A stretch of DNA of 57,137 bases from CAZAAW01 sp964483325 (GTDB lineage: Bacteria; Pseudomonadota; Alphaproteobacteria; Rhizobiales; Kaistiaceae). The notes below the pieces were generated by a model that ran no database searches, was not told where the DNA came from, and saw only the letters and a list, made by a program, of their open reading frames with translations. Position 1 is the stretch's first letter. Each line of letters starts with the position of its first letter. The DNA lies in the NCBI GenBank assembly GCA_964483325.1, contig CAZAAW010000016.1, positions 1 through 57,137 on the forward strand, written 5' to 3'. Made by a program: the position numbers and the translations under genes. Shown piece by piece: positions 15,896 through 24,709 of this stretch.

Positions 15896-17488
15896 ATGCG
15901 CAATACGGTAAAATTCCTGGCAGCGACGCTGGTCGCCGCCGGCTTCGCCGTTGCGGCTGAAGCCAAGACGCTGGTCTACTGTTCCGAAGGCAGCCCGGAA
16001 GGCTTCGATCCGGCGCTCTATACATCCGGCACCACCTTCGATGCTTCGGGCCGTGCCGTCTACGACAAGCTGGTGGCGTTCGAGCTCGGCACCACGGAGA
16101 CCAAGCCGGGGCTTGCCGAAAGCTGGGACATTTCCGACGACGGGCTGGAATACACCTTCCACCTGCGCCACGGCGTCAAGTTCCACACCACGGCCTATTT
16201 CACGCCGACGCGCGAATTCAACGCCGACGACGTCATCTTCAGCTTCGAGCGCCAGCGCGATCCGGCCAATCCCTACAACAAGTATTCCGGCGGCACGTGG
16301 GAGTACTTCAACTCCATGTCGATGGGCACGCTGATCAAGGAGATCCAGCGCGTCGACGACTACACGGTGAAGTTCGTCCTCACCCGGCCGGAAGCGCCGA
16401 TGATCGCCAACCTGGCGATGGATTTCGCGTCGATCCTGTCGAAGGAATATGCCGACCAGCTGCTGGAGGCCGGCACGCCCGACATGCTGAACCAGCAGCC
16501 GATCGGCACCGGCGCCTTCATCTTCGTCGACTATCAGAAGGATGCGGTGATCCGCTACGCCGCCAACCCGGATTACTGGCGCGGCAGGCCGGTCCTCGAC
16601 GATCTCATCTTCGCCATCACCACCGACGCCTCGGTCCGCTACCAGAAGCTCAGGGCGGGCGAGTGCCATGTCATGCCCTATCCCAACCCGGCCGACATCG
16701 AGGCGATGCAGGGCGATCCGGCGATCAACGTCATGAGCTCGGAAGGGCTGAATGTCGGCTATCTCGCCTACAACACCCAGCAGGCGCCCTTTGACCGCGC
16801 CGAGGTGCGGCGTGCCCTCAACATGGCGATCAACAAGCAGGCGATCATTGACGCCGTCTTCCAGGGCGCCGGGACGATCGCCAAGAACCCGATCCCGCCG
16901 ACGATGTGGTCCTATGACGAGAGCACGGTCGACGACCCCTATGATCCGGAGGCGGCGCGCAAGGCGCTCGAGGCTGCCGGCGTCCTGCCGCTCAGCATGA
17001 AGATCTGGGCGATGCCGGTGCAGCGGCCCTACAACCCCAACGCCCGCCGCATGGCCGAATTGATGCAGGCCGATTTCGCCAAGGTCGGCGTCACGGTCGA
17101 GATCGTCAGCTACGAATGGGGCGAGTACCTGCAGCGCTCCGCCGAGGTCAATCGCGACGGCGCCGTGCTGATGGGCTGGACCGGCGACAATGGCGATCCG
17201 GACAATTTTCTGGCTGTGCTTCTCGGCTGCGACGGCGTCGGCAACGCCAACCGCGCCCAATGGTGCAACCAGGATTTCGACGCCTTGGTCCAGAAGGCCA
17301 AGGTGAGCGGCGACCAGGCGGAGCGGGCTCGGCTCTACCAGGAAGCGCAGAAGGTCTTCAAGCGCGAGGCGCCCTGGGCGACGATCGCCCATTCGGTGGT
17401 GTTCATGCCGATGCGCAGCGAGGTGAAGAACTACATCATCGACCCCTTCGGCGGACACGTCTTCACGACCGTCGATATCGAGCAATAG
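15896..17488 (+). CDS. dppA: dipeptide-type ABC transporter substrate-binding protein
   Basis: This is a periplasmic solute-binding protein of family SBP_bac_5, 530 residues. It has a signal peptide (1-23, ending AAEA), the N-terminal LVYCSEGSPEGFDPALYTSG typical of DppA, and FSFERQRDP...NKYSGGTWEYF and GYLAYNTQQAPFDRAEVRRALNMAINKQ further on. The length is close to E. coli DppA. It binds dipeptides or similar small peptides (haem and delta-aminolevulinate are also ligands in some relatives). GGAGG lies upstream of the ATG at 15896. It is the first gene of the A-B-C-(YbjN)-D-F operon. Confidence 0.93.
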   Translation: MRNTVKFLAATLVAAGFAVAAEAKTLVYCSEGSPEGFDPALYTSGTTFDASGRAVYDKLVAFELGTTETKPGLAESWDISDDGLEYTFHLRHGVKFHTTAYFTPTREFNADDVIFSFERQRDPANPYNKYSGGTWEYFNSMSMGTLIKEIQRVDDYTVKFVLTRPEAPMIANLAMDFASILSKEYADQLLEAGTPDMLNQQPIGTGAFIFVDYQKDAVIRYAANPDYWRGRPVLDDLIFAITTDASVRYQKLRAGECHVMPYPNPADIEAMQGDPAINVMSSEGLNVGYLAYNTQQAPFDRAEVRRALNMAINKQAIIDAVFQGAGTIAKNPIPPTMWSYDESTVDDPYDPEAARKALEAAGVLPLSMKIWAMPVQRPYNPNARRMAELMQADFAKVGVTVEIVSYEWGEYLQRSAEVNRDGAVLMGWTGDNGDPDNFLAVLLGCDGVGNANRAQWCNQDFDALVQKAKVSGDQAERARLYQEAQKVFKREAPWATIAHSVVFMPMRSEVKNYIIDPFGGHVFTTVDIEQ

Positions 17489-17581
17489 GCCGCAAGGCGG
17501 CAGCCCGGGACGGCCAAGCATGCTGTCCCGGGCTGCCGCCGGTTGCGCCAAGGGCGATCCCAGAGGCGTCGCGGGGCCTGC

Positions 17582-18592
17582 ATGATCGGCTTCATGATCC
17601 GCCGCATCGGGCTGCTGATCCCGACGCTCATCGGCGTCAGCCTCATCGCCTTCCTGTTCATCCGCATCGTGCCCGGCGACACGGTGACGATGGTCTCCGG
17701 CGAGCGCGGGCTGACGCCGGAGCGGCGCGCCGAACTGGAGCAGCGCTTCGGCCTCGATCAGCCGCTGCCGGTGCAATATCTGCGCTATGTCGGCAATCTC
17801 CTGCGGGGCGATCTCGGCATCTCGGCCTCGTCGCGGCGGCCGGTCGTCCAGGAGTTCTTCACGCTCTTCCCGGCGACGCTCGAACTCTCCCTCTGCGCCA
17901 TCCTGCTGGCGATGGCGGTGGGCTTGCCGGCGGGAATCATCGCCGCCGTGCGGCGCGGCCGGGCGCTCGATCACGTCACCATGTCCGGCGCCCTGATCGG
18001 CTATTCGATGCCGGTCTTCTGGTGGGCGCTGCTGCTGATCATCGTCTTCTCCGGCTGGCTGCACTGGACGCCGGTGTCGGGACGCATCGGCCTCATCTAT
18101 TTCATCAAGCCGGTCACCGGCTTCATGCTGGTCGACAGCCTGCTGTCCGGCCAGAAGGGCGCCTTCTCGTCCGCCGTCTCGCACCTCATCCTGCCAACGA
18201 TCGTGCTCGGCACGATCCCGCTCGCCGTCATCGCCCGGCAGACGCGCTCGGCGATGCTGGAGGTGCTCAACGAGGATTACGTGCGCACCGCCCGCGCCAA
18301 GGGGCTCAGCCCGTGGCGGGTGGTCGGACTGCATGCCTTCCGCAATGCGCTCATCCCCGTCGTCACGACGATCGGGCTGCAGGTCGGCGTCCTGCTGGGC
18401 GGCGCCGTCCTTACCGAGACGATCTTTTCCTGGCCGGGCATCGGCAAATGGATGGTCGATTCGATCTCCCGCCGCGACTATGCGGCAGTGCAGGGCGGGC
18501 TGCTGCTCATCGCGGTGATGGTGATGCTGGTCAATCTGGCGGTCGATCTTGCCTATGGGCTGATCAATCCGCGCATCCGGCATGTGAGGTAG
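17582..18592 (+). CDS. dppB: dipeptide-type ABC transporter permease
   Basis: This is an inner-membrane permease of 336 residues with six predicted membrane segments. The binding-protein-dependent transport signature (EAA loop) is near VRTARAKGLSPWRVVGLHAFRNALIPVV. The N-terminal FMIRRIGLLIPTLIGVSLIAFLFIRIVPGD is diagnostic for DppB/OppB. I chose the ATG at 17582 because it starts this segment. It is 93 bp after dppA, and one base separates its stop from the dppC start. Confidence 0.94.
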   Translation: MIGFMIRRIGLLIPTLIGVSLIAFLFIRIVPGDTVTMVSGERGLTPERRAELEQRFGLDQPLPVQYLRYVGNLLRGDLGISASSRRPVVQEFFTLFPATLELSLCAILLAMAVGLPAGIIAAVRRGRALDHVTMSGALIGYSMPVFWWALLLIIVFSGWLHWTPVSGRIGLIYFIKPVTGFMLVDSLLSGQKGAFSSAVSHLILPTIVLGTIPLAVIARQTRSAMLEVLNEDYVRTARAKGLSPWRVVGLHAFRNALIPVVTTIGLQVGVLLGGAVLTETIFSWPGIGKWMVDSISRRDYAAVQGGLLLIAVMVMLVNLAVDLAYGLINPRIRHVR

Positions 18593-18593
18593 C

Positions 18594-19502
18594 GTGGCGG
18601 AAACCGACATTCAGCCGGCCGCTGCCGCACCATCGCTGCGACCCGGCGGGCTGCGGGAGTTCTGGCGCTATTTCAGCGAGAACCGCGGCGCCGTCATCGG
18701 GCTCGTCTTTCTCAGCCTCGTCGTCATCGCGGCGGTCCTTGCCGATGTCGTGGCGCCCTTTCCCTATGACGAACCCCATGGCGACGCGCTGCTCGTCCCG
18801 CCCGTCTGGCAGGACGGCGGCCGGGCAGCCTATCTCCTCGGCACCGACGATCTCGGCCGGGACATCCTTTCGCGGCTGATCCATGGCGCCCGCTATTCGC
18901 TGTTCATCGGCGCCGTCGTGGTGGTGGTGGCGCTGGCCGGCGGCATCCTGCTCGGCCTCATCGCCGGCTTTTTCCGCGGCTTTGCCGATACGCTGATCAT
19001 GCGGATCATGGACATCGTGCTGTCCTTCCCGCAGCTCCTGCTGGCGCTGGTGCTGGTGGCGGCGATCGGGCCGGGCTTGTTCAACGCCATGATCGCCATC
19101 GCCGTCGTCCTGCAGCCACATTATGTCCGCCTGACGCGTGGCGCCGTGCTGGTGGAGCGGTCGAAGGATTATGTCACCGCGGCGCGGGTGGCGGGCGCCG
19201 GGCGCTGGCGGCTGATGTTCCTCACCGTCCTACCGAACTGCATGGCGCCTCTCATCGTGCAGGCGACACTTTCCTTCTCAACCGCTATTCTGGATGCGGC
19301 GGCGCTCGGCTTTCTCGGCATGGGCGCGCAGCCACCCATCCCGGAATGGGGCACCATGCTTGCCGAGGCGCGGGAATTCATATCGAGGGCTTGGTGGGTC
19401 GTCACATTCCCTGGCCTGGCGATCCTGTTGACCGTCCTGGCCATCAATCTGATCGGGGACGGGCTGCGGGATGCGCTCGATCCCAAATTGAAGAGGAGTT
19501 GA
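18594..19502 (+). CDS. dppC: dipeptide-type ABC transporter permease
   Basis: This is the second permease of the importer, 302 residues, with a cytoplasmic N-terminal tail and the first membrane span at about residue 40. The DppC-type GTDDLGRDILSRLIHGARYSL motif and the EAA loop VTAARVAGAGRWRLMFLTVLPN follow. It begins with GTG at 18594, one base after the dppB stop. Its TGA stop overlaps the next ATG (TGATG), so translation of the following secreted YbjN-type protein is probably coupled. Confidence 0.94.
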   Translation: MAETDIQPAAAAPSLRPGGLREFWRYFSENRGAVIGLVFLSLVVIAAVLADVVAPFPYDEPHGDALLVPPVWQDGGRAAYLLGTDDLGRDILSRLIHGARYSLFIGAVVVVVALAGGILLGLIAGFFRGFADTLIMRIMDIVLSFPQLLLALVLVAAIGPGLFNAMIAIAVVLQPHYVRLTRGAVLVERSKDYVTAARVAGAGRWRLMFLTVLPNCMAPLIVQATLSFSTAILDAAALGFLGMGAQPPIPEWGTMLAEAREFISRAWWVVTFPGLAILLTVLAINLIGDGLRDALDPKLKRS

Positions 19503-20122
19503 TGATGCTGATTGACGCTTTCTCCGGCCGACCCGCGCGTCGTCGGGGATTGGCGGCGTTAGCCGCTCTCGCGATGGTGGCGTTTGCCGGCGCGGCGATG
19601 GCGCAGGGCGTCCAGCGCCCCGGCCCGCCCGGCGCCGGCGGCAAGCCGCCGCCCCCCATCAACAATCGCGGCGATGTCGGCGTGACGCCGGGTCCGGTCA
19701 ATACCGACCTGCTCACCGCCGAGGATCCGAACCGGCTGGTGCAGGAACTGCAAGCGCTCGCCTACAAGGATGTCGCCATCGGCATCGACAGCGAGGGCGA
19801 TCCGAAGATCACCGGCAAGATCGGCAAGAACGATACGCCCTATCAGATCCTGTTCTATGGCTGTCGCGACCACAAGCAGTGCCAGTTCCTGCAATTCGTC
19901 GTCGGTTACGACATGACGAATGGCCTTAACCAGAACAAGGTTGCGGAATGGAATCGCACCAAGCTGTGGGGGCAGGTCTATCGTGACGATGAAGACGACC
20001 CGTTCATCAGCGTCGTCTATAATCTTCATGGTGGCGTGAGCAAGGAGAACTTTGCCGACACCGTCGACTGGTTCAAGATTACCGTCGAAGGTTTCGAAGA
20101 CTTCATCGGCTGGAACAGCTGA
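19502..20122 (+). CDS. secreted YbjN-domain protein inside the dipeptide transporter operon
   Basis: The 206-residue protein has a signal peptide (RRGLAALAALAMVAFAGAAMAQ), a glycine/proline-rich linker (residues about 33-60) and a YbjN-like domain. This shows in ...NRLVQELQALAYKDVAIGIDSEGDPKITGKIG, YQILFYGCRDHKQCQFLQF with a cysteine pair, VAEWNRTKLWGQVYRDDEDDPFISVVYNL and the final VDWFKITVEGFEDFIG. YbjN domains are found in chaperone-like or regulatory proteins, but the biochemical role of secreted versions is unknown. The ATG at 19502 overlaps the dppC stop. A second ATG at 19505 is better spaced from AGGAG and may be the true start. Confidence 0.83.
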   Translation: MMLIDAFSGRPARRRGLAALAALAMVAFAGAAMAQGVQRPGPPGAGGKPPPPINNRGDVGVTPGPVNTDLLTAEDPNRLVQELQALAYKDVAIGIDSEGDPKITGKIGKNDTPYQILFYGCRDHKQCQFLQFVVGYDMTNGLNQNKVAEWNRTKLWGQVYRDDEDDPFISVVYNLHGGVSKENFADTVDWFKITVEGFEDFIGWNS

Positions 20123-20170
20123 CGCCATCGGCGGAAGGGGCGCATGCCCCTTCCGCCACGGGTTTCGCAC

Positions 20171-21175
20171 ATGGCGCTTCTCGACATCAGCGGCCTCTGC
20201 GTCGACTTCCAGACGGCGGCAGGGACGTTCCGGGCCGTCGATGACGTGTCGCTGACGGTCGATGCCGGCGAGATTCTCGCCGTCGTCGGGGAGTCCGGCT
20301 CGGGCAAGTCGGTGGCCATGCTGGCGGTCATGGGCCTGCTGCCCTGGACGGCGACGGTTGCGGCGCGGCGCCTCGCCTTTGACGGCCGCGACCTTCTCGG
20401 CCTGTCGCCGCGCCAGCGGCGGAAGATCGTCGGCAAGGACATCGCCATGATCTTCCAGGAGCCGATGACCAGCCTCAATCCGTGCTTTACGGTCGGCTTC
20501 CAGATCGGCGAGGCGCTCAAGGTGCATCTCGATCTCGACCGCGCCGGCCGGCGGCGGCGCGCCGCCGAGCTCCTCCACTCGGTCGGCATTGGCGATCCCG
20601 AACGGCGCCTGCGCGCCTTCCCGCATCAGCTGTCCGGCGGCATGAACCAGCGCGTCATGATCGCCATGGCGCTGGCCTGCAATCCGAGGCTCATCATCGC
20701 CGACGAGCCGACGACGGCGCTCGACGTCACCATCCAGGCGCAGATCCTCGACCTTCTGGTCGAGCGGCAGCGCCAAAGCGGCATGGGCTTGGTGCTGATC
20801 ACCCATGCCATGGGGGTGGTGGCCGAAACGGCGGAGCGCGTCGCGGTCTTCTATGCCGGGCAGAAGGTCGAGGAACAGGGGGTCCTCGATCTCTTCGCCG
20901 ACCCGCATCATCCCTATACGGCGGCGCTGCTGGCGGCCTTGCCGGAACGGGCGACGGGCCGCCGGCTGCCGGCCATAGGCGGCGTCGTGCCGGGACCGTT
21001 CGACCGGCCGCCGGCCTGCCTTTTCGAACCGCGCTGCAGCCTGGCGACGGCGCGCTGCCGCACCGTCAAGCCGCCGCGCCAGGGCGCCGCGGCCGGGCTG
21101 GCGCTTTGCCATTATCCGCTGACGCATGGCCGCCCGGTCGGCCATCCCGATACGCGCGCCATGGCGCCGGCATGA
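20171..21175 (+). CDS. dppD: dipeptide-type ABC transporter ATP-binding protein D
   Basis: This is a cytoplasmic ATPase subunit of 334 residues. It has Walker A GESGSGKSV, signature LSGGMNQRVMIAMAL, Walker B RLIIADEPTTALD and H-loop ITHAMGVV. The C-terminal oligopeptide-type extension carries cysteines (ACLFEPRCSLATARCRTVKPP ... LCHY), resembling the Fe-S-binding tail of DppD/OppD. I chose the ATG at 20171 because the upstream codons are not conserved. It overlaps dppF by four bases (ATGA). Confidence 0.93.
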   Translation: MALLDISGLCVDFQTAAGTFRAVDDVSLTVDAGEILAVVGESGSGKSVAMLAVMGLLPWTATVAARRLAFDGRDLLGLSPRQRRKIVGKDIAMIFQEPMTSLNPCFTVGFQIGEALKVHLDLDRAGRRRRAAELLHSVGIGDPERRLRAFPHQLSGGMNQRVMIAMALACNPRLIIADEPTTALDVTIQAQILDLLVERQRQSGMGLVLITHAMGVVAETAERVAVFYAGQKVEEQGVLDLFADPHHPYTAALLAALPERATGRRLPAIGGVVPGPFDRPPACLFEPRCSLATARCRTVKPPRQGAAAGLALCHYPLTHGRPVGHPDTRAMAPA

Positions 21176-22191
21176 CGACCCTCACGCACGATGTCGCCGC
21201 GGCCGCGCCGGCGCCGCCGGTGCCCGGCAACATTGTCCTGGAAGCGCGCAGCCTCGCCAAGAGCTACAGCGTCGGCGGCAGCCGGTTCCGGCCCGGGCAG
21301 GTCGTCCGCGCCGTCGCCGAGGCGAGCTTCCGCCTCGCCGCCGGCTCGACGCTGGCGGTCGTCGGCGAATCGGGCTGCGGCAAGTCAACGCTGGCGCGCA
21401 TGGTGACGATGATCGAGCCGCCCAGCGCCGGTACGCTCGTCGTGCGCGGCACGGATGCCGGCCAGCCCGGAGCGGCGGAACGCCTGCGCGGCGAGGTGCA
21501 GATCGTCTTCCAGGACCCCTACGGATCGCTCAATCCGCGCCAGCGCATCGGCTCGATCCTGGAGGAGCCGCTGAAGATCAACCGCCGCGACATGAGCGCC
21601 TCCGACAGGCGCGCCGCCGCCATTGCCATGATGGCGCGGGTAGGGCTGCGGCCGGAGCACTACGACCGCTATCCGCACATGTTCTCCGGCGGCCAGCGTC
21701 AGCGCATCGCCATTGCCCGGGCGCTGATGCTGCGGCCCGGCATCCTTGTCCTCGACGAACCGGTATCGGCGCTCGACCTGTCGGTGCAGGCGCAGGTACT
21801 GAACCTTCTTTCCGAGCTCCAGGAGGAGTTCGGCCTCGCCTATCTCTTCATCTCGCATGACCTGTCGGTGGTGCGCCACATGGCGGACGCGGTGATGGTC
21901 ATGTATCTCGGCCGCCCCGTCGAGCACGGCGATGCGGCGGCGATCTTCGCTGATCCGAAGCATCCCTATACGCGGGCGCTGCTGTCGGCGACGCCGGTCG
22001 CCGATCCGGCGCGGCGCCGTGACCGCATCCGCCTTGAAGGAGAGCTGCCGTCGCCGATCAACCCGCCTTCCGGCTGCCCCTTCCATCCGCGCTGCCCGCT
22101 CGCCTTCGACCGCTGCGTTACGGAGCGTCCGGAGCTGGAGCGGAAGGGCGGCGTGCTGGTCGCCTGCTGGGCGGTCCCGAAGGCCGCCTAA
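21172..22191 (+). CDS. dppF: dipeptide-type ABC transporter ATP-binding protein F
   Basis: This is the second ATPase of the importer, 339 residues. It has Walker A GESGCGKST, signature FSGGQRQRIAIARAL, Walker B ILVLDEPVSALD, H-loop ISHDLSVV and a C-terminal oligo_HPY region with CPFHPRCPLAFDRC. It starts at the ATG at 21172, overlapping the dppD stop. It completes the operon; no further genes follow before the convergent SRPBCC gene 15 bp downstream, and no strong terminator was seen. Confidence 0.93.
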   Translation: MTTLTHDVAAAAPAPPVPGNIVLEARSLAKSYSVGGSRFRPGQVVRAVAEASFRLAAGSTLAVVGESGCGKSTLARMVTMIEPPSAGTLVVRGTDAGQPGAAERLRGEVQIVFQDPYGSLNPRQRIGSILEEPLKINRRDMSASDRRAAAIAMMARVGLRPEHYDRYPHMFSGGQRQRIAIARALMLRPGILVLDEPVSALDLSVQAQVLNLLSELQEEFGLAYLFISHDLSVVRHMADAVMVMYLGRPVEHGDAAAIFADPKHPYTRALLSATPVADPARRRDRIRLEGELPSPINPPSGCPFHPRCPLAFDRCVTERPELERKGGVLVACWAVPKAA

Positions 22192-22206
22192 ACAGCCCGC
22201 GCCGGC

Positions 22207-22680
22207 TCAGCCACCGAGGTGGCGGGCGAGCTTGTCCAGGGTCTGATAGCCGAGTTCCACCGCGCCGAAGCCGATGCCGGCGTCGCGCTGCGCGGCCGTC
22301 GGATGGAGCTGGCGCATGGTCAGCACCGTCTTGCCGTCGCTTTGCGCGTCGAACGTGACTGTCACGTGGAAGCGTCCCGGATCGTCGTCTTTGTCCGTGC
22401 CGTGCTCGATCTCGATCAGCCGCGGCGGTTCGATCCGCAGGAACTGCATGCGGTTGTCGTATGTCGTGCCGTCCGGCGCGGTGTAGATGAAGCGCCAGAG
22501 GCCGCCGGGACGGATGTCGCATGCGAGCGTCTCGGTCTTGAAGCCGGCGGGGCCGAACCACTGCGTGATCTGGTCCGGATCCGTCCACGCTGCAAACACG
22601 CGCTCACGCGGTGCGTTGATCACGCGGCTCAGGACGATCTCGCGCTCCAGGGCCCAGGTCTTGCGGGGGTCAGTGTTCAT
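22207..22680 (-). CDS. SRPBCC (AHSA1-type) domain protein
   Basis: The 157-residue protein has the START/Bet v1-like fold of the AHSA1 family: REIVLSRVINAPRERVFAAWTDPDQITQWFGPAGF, then GGLWRFIYTAPDGTTYDNR and the C-terminal helix GAVELGYQTLDKLARHL. These proteins bind hydrophobic ligands, and no enzymatic residue is evident. The ATG at 22680 lies within the end of the arsR-type regulator, an 11-bp overlap. This regulator-SRPBCC pairing is very common, and the two genes form one operon behind the palindromic operator at 23045-23066. Confidence 0.9.
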   Translation of the reverse strand: MNTDPRKTWALEREIVLSRVINAPRERVFAAWTDPDQITQWFGPAGFKTETLACDIRPGGLWRFIYTAPDGTTYDNRMQFLRIEPPRLIEIEHGTDKDDDPGRFHVTVTFDAQSDGKTVLTMRQLHPTAAQRDAGIGFGAVELGYQTLDKLARHLGG

Positions 22681-23026
22681 CGATGTCGTCCTTCGATGGG
22701 GTGGAAGTGGTCTCGAGAAAGCGCTCCAGCCGGTCAAAGCGCGCTTCCCAGGCCCGGCGCGTGTGATTGAGCCACTGCCATGCCTCGGTGAGCCGGTCGG
22801 GGCGGAGCTGGCAGGGCCGCTTCTGGCCATCGCGGCCGCGGATGATGAGGCCGGCGCGCTCCAGCACTTTCAGGTGCTGCGAGATCGCCGGCAGGCTCAT
22901 CGGGAACGGCTTGGCGATCTCCTGCACGGTCATGTCGCCCTCCGCCGCTAGCCGGCTCAGGATCGCCAGCCGCGTCGGGTCGCCGAGGGCCGCAAAGGTC
23001 TGCGGCATGTCTTTGGAGATGGACAA
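22670..23026 (-). CDS. ArsR-family transcriptional repressor of the SRPBCC operon
   Basis: This is a winged-helix regulator of about 118 residues: TFAALGDPTRLAILSRLAAEGDMTVQEIAKPFPMSLPAISQHLKVLERAGLI forms the DNA-binding helix-turn-helix. No ArsR/SmtB metal-binding cysteine cluster is present, so it belongs to the non-metal group that accompanies AHSA1-like genes. I kept a TTG start at 23026, which has GGGAAAG just upstream. An ATG at 23008 (MPQTFAALG) is the alternative. The 22-bp palindrome immediately upstream is the obvious autoregulatory operator. Confidence 0.9.
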   Translation of the reverse strand: MSISKDMPQTFAALGDPTRLAILSRLAAEGDMTVQEIAKPFPMSLPAISQHLKVLERAGLIIRGRDGQKRPCQLRPDRLTEAWQWLNHTRRAWEARFDRLERFLETTSTPSKDDIDEH

Positions 23027-23044
23027 CTTTCCCGCTGAGTTCCG

Positions 23045-23066
23045 TATTTAAGTGATCACTTAAATA
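23045..23066. promoter_or_regulatory. perfect 22-bp palindrome, probable ArsR operator
   Basis: The half-site TATTTAAGTGA is followed directly by its exact reverse complement TCACTTAAATA, a perfect inverted repeat without spacer. It is AT-rich in a very GC-rich window and sits 18 bp before the regulator start. The core AAGTGATCACTT matches the style of operators used by ArsR proteins that control SRPBCC genes. Confidence 0.8.
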
Positions 23067-23124
23067 TAGGCCCAGCACTGGCGTGTCAGCGGCGCTGCAG
23101 CCGTCAGTCCGGCGTTATCGCGCT

Positions 23125-24531
23125 CTAGTGGCCGCGGACCTTCCGCCAGGCGGCGATCATCGCATCGGCGGAGCGGTCGATATCGGCTTCCGTCGTCGCC
23201 CAGCTGATGACTGACAGCCGCATCACCCAGCGGCCGCGCCATGACCCGCCGCCGGCGAAGGCCGTGCCGTCCGCCTGGATGGCGGTGATCGTCTCGCGCG
23301 TCAGCGCATCGCCGCGCTCGTCCGGCTCGTCGGCGCCGAAGCGGACGAGCACCTGGTTGAGCACGACGTAGTTGATCACGGCGATACCGGGTTCGGCCAG
23401 ACGTGCCGCGAAGTGACGGGCGAGGCGGCAGTGCTCGTGCACCAGCGCCGCGACGCCGCTGCGGCCGAGGTGCTGCAGCATCGCCCAGACGACGAAGCCG
23501 CGGGCACGGCGCGACAGTTCCGGCACGGTGTTGCCGGGATCGCGGTCGTCGGCGCCGGCTGCCGGCAGGTAGCTCTCGCTGATGATCATGGCGCGGTGAT
23601 GTGCCTCGGCATCGCGCACGAACACGAAGCCGCTGTCGAACGGGATCTGCAGCCATTTGTGGCCGTCGGTCGACCAGGAATCGGCGCCTTCCATGCCGTC
23701 GGTGAGAGGGCGCAAGCCAGGCTCGGCGCGCGTGAAGAGGCCGAAGGCACCGTCGACATGCACCCAGGCGCCCTTGGCCTTGGCGAGCGGAATCAGCTCG
23801 GCGAAGAGATCGAAGGCGCCGGTATTCACCTGGCCGGCCTGCAGGACGACGATGGTCGGCCCGGCAACGGCCGCGATCGCCCGCGCGAAGGCGGCTGGCA
23901 CGATGCGGCCCTCGCTGTCGGCCTCCACGACGGTGACGCGGCCGTGGCCGAGATATTGCAGCGCCGAGCGCACAGTGACATGCGCCTCGGCGCCGGCGAG
24001 CACGGTGATCGGCGGCGCGCCGAAAAGGCCGTCGCGCTCGACGTCCCAGCCTGCGGCGCGCAGAACGGCACCGCGGGCCGCCGCAAGGGCGACGAAGTTC
24101 GCCATCGTGCCGCCGGTGACGAAGCCGACGGAACTGGTCCGCGGCAGGTCGAGGAGATCCAGCAGCCACCTTGCGGCGATGGCCTCGATGGCGGAGGCCG
24201 CCGGCGCGGCAACATGGTTGCCGGCGTTCTGGCCCCAGGCGCTGGTCAGCCAGTCGGCGGCGACGCCCACCGGATGCGAACCGCCCATGACCCAGCCGAA
24301 GAAGCGCCCGCCGGCGGGCGCCCTGAGGCCTGGCACGGCGCCGGCGGCAAGGCGCGCGATGACCTCCGTTCCGGCTTCGCCATGCTCCGGCAGCGGCGCA
24401 GCGAAGGCATCGAGGATGGTGCGATAGGGCTTCGCCGGCGGCAGACCGGCGGACAGGGAACGGCGGAACGCGACGGCCTGCGCCAGCGCCGCCTCCCACA
24501 GCTGGGATGGATCGTTTGGATCGTCCGGCAT
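23125..24531 (-). CDS. PLP-dependent group II decarboxylase (aromatic-L-amino-acid decarboxylase type)
   Basis: This is a PLP enzyme of the group II decarboxylase family, about 468 residues. The substrate could be an aromatic or another amino acid. The cofactor lysine is in DSWSTDGHKWLQIPFDSG. GFVTGGTMANFVALAAAR, AEAHVTVRSALQYLGHG and WVHVDGAFGLF supply the other cofactor contacts. I placed the start at the ATG at 24531, which has GGAG about nine bases upstream; an ATG three codons earlier has no spacing for a ribosome site. It is transcribed away from the CobW gene. Some relatives act as aldehyde synthases, which cannot be excluded from sequence. Confidence 0.88.
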   Translation of the reverse strand: MPDDPNDPSQLWEAALAQAVAFRRSLSAGLPPAKPYRTILDAFAAPLPEHGEAGTEVIARLAAGAVPGLRAPAGGRFFGWVMGGSHPVGVAADWLTSAWGQNAGNHVAAPAASAIEAIAARWLLDLLDLPRTSSVGFVTGGTMANFVALAAARGAVLRAAGWDVERDGLFGAPPITVLAGAEAHVTVRSALQYLGHGRVTVVEADSEGRIVPAAFARAIAAVAGPTIVVLQAGQVNTGAFDLFAELIPLAKAKGAWVHVDGAFGLFTRAEPGLRPLTDGMEGADSWSTDGHKWLQIPFDSGFVFVRDAEAHHRAMIISESYLPAAGADDRDPGNTVPELSRRARGFVVWAMLQHLGRSGVAALVHEHCRLARHFAARLAEPGIAVINYVVLNQVLVRFGADEPDERGDALTRETITAIQADGTAFAGGGSWRGRWVMRLSVISWATTEADIDRSADAMIAAWRKVRGH

Positions 24532-24709
24532 GGCGCGCATCTCCGAAGCTCAGCTTCGGCTTGGCGCCTCCCCGGCGTTCCTGTCAACAGGAGGCGATGC
24601 GCTTGCGCCGGCCGGGACAAGGGCCGATGAATTTGCCGGCCGGTTCGCCTATATACAAGCCGATCCTTACCATCCAGGCCGCCCTTGCACCGGCCGCGGA
24701 GACCTTCCC

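Noticed and set aside
15839..18610. Very long open frame on the strand opposite to the dpp genes, and a similar one at 32924-35611
   Set aside because: Composition is typical of antisense frames in high-GC DNA (Arg/Gly/His-rich, no domain), and the opposite strand carries clearly recognisable transporter and nucleotidase genes.
24532..24709. Zur-type operator or strong promoter before the CobW gene
   Set aside because: Only TATATA near 24653 is seen. There is no -35 at suitable distance and no palindromic Zur-like sequence.
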